5,600 bases of DNA from Kiritimatiellales bacterium (GTDB lineage: Bacteria > Verrucomicrobiota > Kiritimatiellia > Kiritimatiellales > Pontiellaceae). This document shows, piece by piece, positions 1 to 5,523 of this stretch. Made by a program: the position numbers and the translations under genes. The stretch is from NCBI GenBank assembly GCA_030630445.1, contig DAOVNC010000250.1:1-5600 (forward strand). Reading direction: 5' to 3'. The notes beneath the pieces are model-generated. The model was given only the letters and a program-made list of their open reading frames with translations. It made no database searches and was not told the DNA's origin. Each line of letters starts with the position of its first letter. Positions within the stretch are counted from its first letter, which is position 1.

Positions 1-357
1 AACGAAGCCCACATCAAGCAACTTTGCAGCGAAGTTTGCGTTAAACTAGGAGTTGATTTGGAAATCGACGAGGACGACATCATCATCCGCGACGAATTTT
101 TCGGCGAAGACTACGGCATACCCACGCCCGCCGGACGCGAGGCGGTCGAGTTTTTCAAAGCCCGGGAAAACGTGCAACTCGAAAACACCTATACCGGAAA
201 AACCACCGCCGCCCTGCTCCACGACCTACGCTCCGGCAAGCTCGACGGCCAAACCGTCCTCTATTGGAACACACTCAACTCGCGCGACTTCTCGTCAGCG
301 ATCGAGGGTGTCGATTTTTACACCCTCCCTGCCGGGTTCCATCCCTATTTCGATTAG
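1..357 (+). CDS. C-terminal part of a PLP-dependent ACC deaminase / D-cysteine desulfhydrase family protein (5' end outside window)
   Basis: Reading frame 1 is open from the window edge to a TAG at 355-357, giving the last 118 residues. Family members are usually about 300-340 residues, so roughly two thirds lies to the left. The TTG at 58 is not needed as a start because the frame is open through position 1. The diagnostic part is GIPTPAGREAV (visible residues 39-49) followed by ENTYTGKTTAALLHDLRSG (61-79) and the strand VLYWNTLNS (86-94). This matches the C-terminal end of tryptophan-synthase-beta-fold enzymes that deaminate ACC or desulfhydrate D-cysteine, where a (D/N)xxYxGK motif puts a conserved Tyr near PLP. 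The PLP lysine would be in the missing part. In classical members the strand after this motif ends in a Thr-Gly-Gly-like turn; here it reads WNTLNS, so the substrate cannot be named. It is cytoplasmic by family and convergent with the beta-galactosidase gene, with no obvious functional link. Confidence 0.75.
   Translation, partial: NEAHIKQLCSEVCVKLGVDLEIDEDDIIIRDEFFGEDYGIPTPAGREAVEFFKARENVQLENTYTGKTTAALLHDLRSGKLDGQTVLYWNTLNSRDFSSAIEGVDFYTLPAGFHPYFD
304..327. other. Perfect 8-bp inverted repeat near the convergent gene ends
   Basis: GAGGGTGT (304-311) and ACACCCTC (320-327) are exact reverse complements around an 8-base, T-rich loop. The hairpin lies inside the last codons of the PLP-enzyme gene and 53 bp past the stop of the beta-galactosidase gene. 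It could slow or protect the 3' end of the beta-galactosidase transcript. Neither strand has a T-run after the stem, so it is not a standard intrinsic terminator and may be chance within coding sequence. Confidence 0.25.
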
Positions 358-379
358 TTTCCAGCAGCCAACGGGCGCT

Positions 380-3300
380 TTACGGCAGTTCAATCCGGAG
401 GCGGTAGAAGCGCTGGTCTCCGACGGCGGGATCGGGAACGGTCATTTCCGATCCGGTGCCGGGGAAGGGCGAATCCAAATTCTGCCAAACTCCATCAACC
501 AAGTTGGTGCGGTACCGCATGGTGTAGAAGCGGTTGGACGAGGTGCTGAAGCGGGCGGTCGGATCGCCGGTGCCCGGGTCGATCTCGAACGAGAAGATCT
601 GCTTTGAATTCCCATCCAGCGGATCGGTGTCGGTCACGTATTCGAACCAGTTGTCGTACTGATCGGGATCGGAATGCCCGGAGGCATCATCGACCAAGGG
701 GTCGAGCCCGCGGGCGAGTTCCCAGTCGTCAGGAATGCCGTCGTTGTCATCGTCGGGGTCGGCAAAGTCGGGAATGCCGTCGCCGTCGTTGTCCGGCGCT
801 TCAATTGGACTTAGCGAATATCCGTAGCTATACGATCCGGCGGGCAAGGTGTATTCCGGGTGGGTCCGGGCGCCCCAGCTGTTGTCGCCGCCTACGCCCA
901 TCTGCTTATAGTCGATGTTGACCGTGATGGTATCTCGCCGGGCAAGTTCATGGACGTGGTCCGCAGCTTCGAGGTCGCCCATGGTGTAGGGCCATGCACT
1001 GACGCTAAGCGGATTCTCCGCCTTGATGAGCAAGCCTGCGCCATTCACATCGGTCAGGGCGAACCACCGCACATCCGTCCTGTTGGCATTTTCCTGCGGG
1101 CGCACGTATTCGTGGATGAACTGCTCGACCGAAGCGCCATATAGCCCAACTGCGGCACCGGTCTTCCGGTCCCAGTAGGTCTCGTGCGGACCGTTGCCGA
1201 GCCATGTGAGGTTGGCGAACTGGCCTGGAACCGCCAATTGCATGCCGAATCTTGGCATTTCACTGTCCGCATCTATGTCCGCATCGATCACGACCTGGCC
1301 GTCGCCGTATATCGTATAGACTACCGAACAAGGGGAAGATCCGGCGGAAAGAGTCATTTGCGCATCGATCTCGATTTTCTGGGGTAGCGGGTGTGTTGCC
1401 GTGATGCTGTCGACGGTGCGGTTGACGGCAGCGGTTTTCCAAGTGGCCATGCGCGAGGGCATGCCGTTGCCGATGTCGTTGTCGATCGGGACACGCCAGA
1501 AGTTGGGTGTCAGCGGTGAAGCGATCATCTGGGTTCCTTTGTAGAGATACGACTCGATCGCTCCGCTGTCCTTACCGACAACCAAGGTAAAGTTCGTACC
1601 GGTTACCGTGATCTCGGTAGCCGTCTCCGCATAGCTGACGTTGGACATATTGGCGGGGTTCGGCGCGGCGGGCGTGGCAACCGTCCAAGGAACACCGAGT
1701 TGGTCCCATGCCACCTCGTGTCCTGCGGGCGCCCATGGCGAGTCCCCGGCGAGGGTGAAGCTTATCTTCAAGAAGTATTCGGTGCCTGCGGGCTTGACGG
1801 CAGGCTCGGCGATACCCACCGTGACTTCCTGCTGTTGGCCGGGGGCAAGATCCATTGCGGGCAACGTTCCGCTTTGAATCACTTCGCCGTCAGCAGTCAG
1901 TTCCCACGCGATATCGAAGGCCTCCAGAGTGATAAACTCGTATTTGTTATGGATCTTGACCCGTCCATTGGCCACATCGACCGGGTAGGCTTTGATGTTT
2001 TGGTAAACCTTCTTTACCTCATGGAGCGAGGGATTCGCTTTTCGGTCTGGCTGAACGATCCCGTTGATGCAGAAATTCCCATCATTGGGGCTATCGCCAT
2101 AATCCCCTCCATAGGCCCAGAACTCCTTGGACGTATCATCGGTGGTAATGTCGTCGGCATCGAACTCAAGCCAGAGAACCGCGGATGCCGGTGGCGTGGC
2201 ATTGGGCTGATTGAGCTCTCCTATCGGCAATACGGAATTGTATATCCGAGCCTTGTCGATCACGCCGTTAAAGCGTCGGCCGGTTATTTCGGAATTGCGC
2301 CCGATGTTGACCGCATATACATTGCTTTGTATCGCGCCGGTGTGCGACCGGGTGTTTTTCAGGACTCCATCGATATAAATCCTCAGCTCCGTGCCGTCAT
2401 AAACACCGGCGACATGGTGCCACTGCCCCTGCCAATTTCCAGGCAGAGGGGTCGTGCATGTTTGCCAGCCACCGTCATAGATGAAAAATTCAAGGTCCGT
2501 GCCATTGCCGGCGACCTTGAGGACATACTGCCTATCGCCCTTGGCAATGATCGGCGCGTGAGATGTATTGGCACCAGGCTTCACCCAGGCCTCGAGGGTC
2601 AACGCCCCCCCTGTGACATCCACGCTGCTGCTGGTGCCTGCAATTGCATAGCCGTCCATGCCCTGCCCGGCAAAGCCGGTCACAAAATCCGCATAGGCTG
2701 TCGCATTGTTGCTATATGAGGAATGGTCCGCGACTGTTGTCGTTCCGCTTGAAAACTTGCGCAAGCCCTGGTCGACAAAGTCCCAGATACACCCGCCCTG
2801 CAATGCGGGGTAGGTCTCGATGGCATCCCAGTAATCCTGGAAATTACCGAGGCTGTTGCCCATGGCATGGGCATACTCGCACAGGATCAAAGGACGATAG
2901 GGACTGCCCTGGGCATAGCTGGTTATGGAGGCAATACTCGAATACATCGGGCAGACGATATCGGTGTGGGATGCGGTGCCTGCCCGTTCGTAATGAACAA
3001 GACGGGTGTCGTCGCGCTGATGGATCCAAGCACTGGTTGCAACAAAATTGACGGCGTCCCCCGCCTCGTTGCCCAGCGACCACAAGATCACAGACGGATG
3101 GTTTTTATCCCGCTCGACCATGCTGATCGTTCGGTCCAGATGCGCATCCTGCCAGTCAACATCATGCGCGAGCGAATCAGAGCCATATCCCATTCCATGC
3201 GACTCGATATTCGCCTCGTCGATGAGGTATATGCCGTACTGGTCGCAGAGATCGTACCACTTTGGGTCATCGGGATAGTGGGAGGTTCGCACGGTGTTGA

Positions 3301-5272
3301 TATTGTTCCGCTTGAGGATCAGGATATCCTCAAGCATTCTGCTGCGGGGGATGGCCCGCCCGTGGTCGGGGTCGTGCTCATGCCGGTTGACGCCCTTGAT
3401 ATAGATCGCCTTGCCGTTGACGAGGAGCTGGCCGTTGGATAGCTCGACTTCCCTGAATCCGAACTTGCACTGCTCGACTTCAACGATATTGCCGCCCCCA
3501 TCCTTCAACGTAAGCAGCACCTGGTAAAGATACGAGGTCTCTGCCGACCATTTCTCCGGAGCGGCCACCGCCGCCTGCATCGCCAATGAGGCCTGCTGGC
3601 CGGCCGCAACCGAACCCACGCTTTGTGTCATCAACGGATCCGATCCGACCACCGCGCCTTCCGCATCCAGAAGAGTGATCTCAACGCTATGCGCCCCCGT
3701 TGCGGTTGCCGCAAAATTCTGGAGGTCGACATCAACACGGAGTGTTGCATTGGAATAGGCGGTGTCGAGATCGCATCGGACAAAGAAGTCGCGCATGTGG
3801 ATCGAAGGCGGTGCGAACAGGTATACATCGCGGTAGATGCCGCTTAGCCGCCACATGTCCTGATCTTCAAGGTAGCTGCCATCGGACCAGCGGTAGACCT
3901 CGGCGGCGAGCACGTTCGTGCCCTCGACGAGGTAGTCGGTAATGTCAAATTCCGCCGGCGTCATCGAGCCTTCGCTGTAGCCGACCTTCTGGCCATTTAT
4001 CCAAAGATAAAATGCGCTTTTGACCCCGTCAAAGTGAATCAGGACCTGTCGGGAGTCCCATTGGACCGGAACCGTGAACTCGGTCCGGTACGAGCCAACC
4101 GGATTGTAGCCGTGCGGGATAAAGGGGGGATTTTTCGTGAATGGATAGGTAATGTTCGTGTAGATCGGTTTGCCATAGCCGCGCATCTGCCAATTACTCG
4201 GAACCGGAATGTCATCCCAGCCGCTGACATCATATGAGAGCGCATGGAAACCCAGCGGCCTGTCGCCAGGGGCATTCACCCAGTTGAACTTCCAGATGCC
4301 ATTGAGCGACTGGTGATTGGCTGAATTCGTGCGCCCTCCAGTGATCGCAGAGGCCGTATCGTCATAGGGGATCAGGGTGCAATGCGCATCGGTCTTGCCC
4401 ACCCCGATCATCTTGGGGTCTTCCCAGTCCAGCTCGCCGGTTGTAAACGACCACTCCGGACCCACGTTGGTTTCCACACCGCTGACCGCATCAACACGCC
4501 AATAATAGGTGGTATTGACTGCAAGAATGCCAGGGTCGTAGGGAGAAGAGCTGATCGATTCAAACAGAGGATTTGATTCAACGTTGGGATTCGCTCCGAA
4601 ATAGATGTTGTACACGGCGTTCGAATCGCCTCCATCCCAGCCAAGCAAGGTTTGCACCGACACACGGCTTCCGCCGTTCGATGGATCGGGATTGCTGGCT
4701 CCGGGACCAACTGCGCCTGTGGTCTCAGAGACCTCTATCTGGTCGATGCCATACCATCCACCAAGGGTGGAAAACTGAACCCCGAGGTTTTCCCCCAAAT
4801 AGGACTCGCCGGCAAGAGCCGTGAACTCCAACGTAAATTGCGTCCAAACGCTCGACGACAGTGGCGAAAAACTACCCGAAGCAATGATTGCACGCGAGGT
4901 CGGGTCGGACGGGTTGGTTAGATAGTAGAAGTCGGCCTTGATCGAAGTCGCACCGCCGGTCGCAAGCCCATAAAAAGCAAGTATATAGGTATTTGATGGA
5001 CTTATCGTACTGGCAAGGGATTGATATATTTCTCCATCTTCATTCCACCCGAATGCGCTCCATGTTCCATCCGGCGGTGCGACCGACCACTCTTCGACAC
5101 CGGAATCCGACGAACTATCGCAGCTCCAACCGGGTATCTGTGAAAAATCCTTGAGTTTCACCGTTCCTGGCTGCTCAAAACTTGCATTCTCAACGGTTAG
5201 CTCGACCGCATACAGGGGTGTCAAAATGCTTAATAAAGCCAGTAGTGACCGTCCAAATATTTTACTTGTCAT
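380..5272 (-). CDS. lacZ: Secreted multidomain GH2 beta-galactosidase (LacZ-like) with an inserted LamG-like module
   Basis: A 1630-residue enzyme predicted to hydrolyse terminal beta-galactosides outside the cytoplasm. E. coli LacZ has 1023 residues. Order: signal peptide 1-22; beta-rich N-terminal module 23-185; FN3-like 192-279; GH2 sugar-binding jelly roll about 314-487, with YTNITYP and DQDMWRLSGIYRDV; Ig-like 489-608; TIM barrel 609-842 and 1046-1090, split by a LamG-like insert; DUF4981-type 1091-1198; Bgal small-chain domain about 1213-1489; calcium-repeat region 1494-1555; C-terminal beta module 1558-1630. The acid/base is E736 in WSLGNEAG and the nucleophile E799 in LILCEYAHAMGNS, matching LacZ E461 and E537. 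Also conserved are E690 and H692 (IESHG, Mg site), H802, W830, F1067, N1070 and W1466 (LacZ W999). It should therefore be active; the natural substrate is unknown. The ATG at 5270-5272 has GGAG 8 bases upstream, and an in-frame stop at 5297-5299 rules out a longer start. It ends in TAA. The gene upstream shares its direction and C-terminal tail. No frameshift or missing key residue was seen. Confidence 0.97.
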   Translation of the reverse strand: MTSKIFGRSLLALLSILTPLYAVELTVENASFEQPGTVKLKDFSQIPGWSCDSSSDSGVEEWSVAPPDGTWSAFGWNEDGEIYQSLASTISPSNTYILAFYGLATGGATSIKADFYYLTNPSDPTSRAIIASGSFSPLSSSVWTQFTLEFTALAGESYLGENLGVQFSTLGGWYGIDQIEVSETTGAVGPGASNPDPSNGGSRVSVQTLLGWDGGDSNAVYNIYFGANPNVESNPLFESISSSPYDPGILAVNTTYYWRVDAVSGVETNVGPEWSFTTGELDWEDPKMIGVGKTDAHCTLIPYDDTASAITGGRTNSANHQSLNGIWKFNWVNAPGDRPLGFHALSYDVSGWDDIPVPSNWQMRGYGKPIYTNITYPFTKNPPFIPHGYNPVGSYRTEFTVPVQWDSRQVLIHFDGVKSAFYLWINGQKVGYSEGSMTPAEFDITDYLVEGTNVLAAEVYRWSDGSYLEDQDMWRLSGIYRDVYLFAPPSIHMRDFFVRCDLDTAYSNATLRVDVDLQNFAATATGAHSVEITLLDAEGAVVGSDPLMTQSVGSVAAGQQASLAMQAAVAAPEKWSAETSYLYQVLLTLKDGGGNIVEVEQCKFGFREVELSNGQLLVNGKAIYIKGVNRHEHDPDHGRAIPRSRMLEDILILKRNNINTVRTSHYPDDPKWYDLCDQYGIYLIDEANIESHGMGYGSDSLAHDVDWQDAHLDRTISMVERDKNHPSVILWSLGNEAGDAVNFVATSAWIHQRDDTRLVHYERAGTASHTDIVCPMYSSIASITSYAQGSPYRPLILCEYAHAMGNSLGNFQDYWDAIETYPALQGGCIWDFVDQGLRKFSSGTTTVADHSSYSNNATAYADFVTGFAGQGMDGYAIAGTSSSVDVTGGALTLEAWVKPGANTSHAPIIAKGDRQYVLKVAGNGTDLEFFIYDGGWQTCTTPLPGNWQGQWHHVAGVYDGTELRIYIDGVLKNTRSHTGAIQSNVYAVNIGRNSEITGRRFNGVIDKARIYNSVLPIGELNQPNATPPASAVLWLEFDADDITTDDTSKEFWAYGGDYGDSPNDGNFCINGIVQPDRKANPSLHEVKKVYQNIKAYPVDVANGRVKIHNKYEFITLEAFDIAWELTADGEVIQSGTLPAMDLAPGQQQEVTVGIAEPAVKPAGTEYFLKISFTLAGDSPWAPAGHEVAWDQLGVPWTVATPAAPNPANMSNVSYAETATEITVTGTNFTLVVGKDSGAIESYLYKGTQMIASPLTPNFWRVPIDNDIGNGMPSRMATWKTAAVNRTVDSITATHPLPQKIEIDAQMTLSAGSSPCSVVYTIYGDGQVVIDADIDADSEMPRFGMQLAVPGQFANLTWLGNGPHETYWDRKTGAAVGLYGASVEQFIHEYVRPQENANRTDVRWFALTDVNGAGLLIKAENPLSVSAWPYTMGDLEAADHVHELARRDTITVNIDYKQMGVGGDNSWGARTHPEYTLPAGSYSYGYSLSPIEAPDNDGDGIPDFADPDDDNDGIPDDWELARGLDPLVDDASGHSDPDQYDNWFEYVTDTDPLDGNSKQIFSFEIDPGTGDPTARFSTSSNRFYTMRYRTNLVDGVWQNLDSPFPGTGSEMTVPDPAVGDQRFYRLRIELP
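383..454 (-). repeat. Copy 1 of a shared C-terminal coding tail
   Basis: These 72 bases encode the last 24 residues of the beta-galactosidase (GSEMTV to RLRIELP). By eye they match 5527-5598 at 61 of 72 positions without gaps. The two encoded peptides agree at 19 of 24 residues, with QRFYRLR unchanged. The tail closes a beta-rich C-terminal module (1558-1630) that starts FSFEIDPGTG and contains NRFYTMRYRTNL. Confidence 0.85.
719..793 (-). repeat. Thrombospondin-3-like calcium-binding repeats (two 13-residue units)
   Basis: Residues 1494-1518 contain two Asp-rich units, DNDGDGIPD and DDDNDGIPD, 13 residues apart. Their acidic ladders are D1494/D1496/D1498/D1502 and D1507/D1509/D1511/D1515. 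At DNA level the 12-mer GGAATGCCGTCG occurs at 732-743 and again at 771-782, a 39-bp period. The following stretch, DDWELARGLDP to TDTDPLDGNS (1515-1555), is the usual continuation of such repeats. These units bind calcium and form a stiff linker ahead of the C-terminal module. Confidence 0.85.
2138..2746 (-). other. LamG/concanavalin-like module inserted in the GH2 catalytic barrel
   Basis: Residues about 843-1045 interrupt the TIM barrel between WDFVDQGLRKF (830-840) and FWAYGGDYGDSPND (1051-1064). In E. coli LacZ the equivalent stretch, between WDWVDQSL and AYGGDFGD, is only about a dozen residues. The insert shows the LamG/jelly-roll pattern: FAGQGMDG (867-874), GGALTLEAWVKPG (888-900), IIAKGDRQYVLKV (908-920), GQWHHVAGVYDGTELRIYIDG (949-969, here in two strands), and FNGVIDKARIYNSVL (1001-1015). 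It may bind glycan or shape the entrance to the active site. Assignment to the LamG superfamily is firm; the role is inferred. Confidence 0.85.
4436..4699 (-). other. Fibronectin-III-like linker module of the beta-galactosidase
   Basis: Residues 192-279 run from ASNPDPSNGGSRVSVQ through LLGWDGGDSNAVYNIYFG to NTTYYWRVDAV and end at GPEWSFTTG. The W in the B strand, the VYxIYFG strand and YYWRVDA followed by W-S-F-T-T are characteristic of the FN3-like repeats found in Planctomycetes and Verrucomicrobia exported proteins. It probably acts as a spacer between the N-terminal module and the catalytic core. Confidence 0.75.
4718..5206 (-). other. N-terminal beta-rich module of the beta-galactosidase, possibly carbohydrate-binding
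   Basis: Residues 23-185 contain ENASFEQPG, then IPGW near 46-49, DSGVEEW (56-62) and GTWSAFGW (69-76), and close with GGWYGIDQIEVSET (171-184). The layout (a 'good things come as N-SFE-P' opening, W-containing middle and a D-x-I-x-V final strand) is typical of galactose-binding-like beta-sandwich modules found at the front of exported proteins in PVC bacteria. Glycan binding is inferred from fold style and attachment to an enzyme; no binding residues can be assigned. Confidence 0.55.
5207..5272 (-). other. Sec signal peptide of the beta-galactosidase
   Basis: Residues 1-22 have a short basic start (K4, R8), a hydrophobic core LLALLSILTPL (10-20) and a small residue at the cut, LYA|VE, which suits signal peptidase I. 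No cysteine follows, so it is not a lipoprotein. The mature protein would start at V23 and enter the periplasm, with the surface or medium as possible final places. Confidence 0.85.
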
Positions 5273-5285
5273 AATTATATCTCCA
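5273..5285 (-). promoter_or_regulatory. Ribosome binding site of the beta-galactosidase gene
   Basis: On the minus strand the sequence before the ATG reads TTGGAGATATAATT. GGAG (5281-5284) sits 8 bases ahead of the start, a good Shine-Dalgarno distance, in an AT-rich and therefore probably unstructured stretch. A longer anti-SD match, GGAGGTG (5302-5308), is about 29 bases from the ATG and too far away to set this start. Confidence 0.75.
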
Positions 5286-5307
5286 AAAACAAGTCTTCAC
5301 CCACCTC

Positions 5308-5324
5308 CGCACATCGCGCACATC
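5308..5324 (-). repeat. Short tandem direct repeat in the leader of the beta-galactosidase gene
   Basis: CGCACATC occurs at 5308-5315 and again at 5317-5324 (GATGTGCG on the minus strand), a 9-bp period, about 35-50 bases ahead of the start codon. A second imperfect pair flanks it: CAAGTCTTCACC (5290-5301) and CAAGACCTTCACC (5348-5360). These could be regulator sites for sugar-dependent control, but direct evidence is lacking. Confidence 0.3.
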
Positions 5325-5367
5325 AAAACCAAAAAGTCCAGACTACCCAAGACCTTCACCTATATCG

Positions 5368-5516
5368 TCATTTATACCATCGCTTGCGGCGAATCAATAG
5401 GATTCCTCCTCCAAGCGCGGCCGGCTCAGAAACCACACTAAAGGTGACATCATCAGTCTCTCCCCGATTATTTCCATGGCGACAACGACTGGCATGGCAG
5501 CGAACTTCAATGAGGC
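5368..5516 (-). pseudogene. Remnant of a PEP-CTERM protein C-terminus
   Basis: Read on the minus strand, 5475 down to 5368 gives GNNRGETDDVTFSVV, then SEPAALGGGILLIRRKRWYK and a TGA at 5368-5370. This has the parts of a PEP-CTERM sorting signal in order: a DD-V-(T/S)-F strand, an (S/P)EPA(A/T)L motif, a Gly-rich hydrophobic stretch, and a basic end RRKR. PEP-CTERM tails mark exported proteins for the exosortase/archaeosortase-type sorting machinery. The hydrophobic part between AAL and RR is only 7 residues (GGGILLI), much shorter than a normal membrane segment, which suggests an internal deletion. Just upstream, another frame reads ASLKFAAMPVVVAM (5516-5475), plausible as the preceding strand of the same protein shifted by a frameshift near 5475. 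No start codon and body remain in the window. It lies between a stop codon and the beta-galactosidase promoter region. A chance match is possible but unlikely given the ordered motif. Confidence 0.6.
5371..5397 (-). promoter_or_regulatory. Candidate sigma-70-like promoter for the beta-galactosidase gene
   Basis: On the minus strand TTGATT (5392-5397) is followed after 15 bases by TATAAA (5371-5376), about 98 bases ahead of the ATG. The -10-like box is good but the spacing is short. Both boxes lie inside the end of the PEP-CTERM-like remnant, so they may be no more than coding relics. The gene could also be read from further upstream. Confidence 0.25.
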
Positions 5517-5523
5517 AAGTTCG

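Noticed and set aside
53..607. A 184-codon plus-strand frame starting TTG across the two convergent gene ends
   Set aside because: It overlaps the PLP-enzyme frame and then the end of the beta-galactosidase gene. Its Ser/Pro/Thr-rich translation is typical of a wrong frame.
1700..2719. A 339-codon open frame on the plus strand
   Set aside because: It lies wholly opposite the GH2 coding frame, which has clear domain motifs along this stretch. Its own translation shows no recognisable domain, and it reflects the high-GC antisense frame.
2867..3442. A 191-codon open frame on the plus strand
   Set aside because: It is antisense to the most conserved part of the GH2 barrel, including both catalytic glutamates, and carries no motif of its own.
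5298..5323. Mini upstream frame MCAMCGGG in the leader, minus strand
   Set aside because: It has no ribosome binding site at the right distance, and its repeated MC pattern comes from the tandem 8-mer.
5320..5346. Terminator-like AGTC-TG-GACT followed by a T-run on the minus strand
   Set aside because: The stem has only 4 bp and a 2-base loop, which cannot form a stable RNA hairpin.
5404..5412. Strong Shine-Dalgarno-like GGAGGAGGA on the minus strand
   Set aside because: These bases are the three glycine codons of the PEP-CTERM-like remnant. The start codons that follow lead only to frames of a few codons.
5474..5497. CCATG...CATGG inverted repeat after the upstream gene's stop
   Set aside because: Only 5 bp pair, the loop is long and no T-run follows on the minus strand, so it does not support a terminator.
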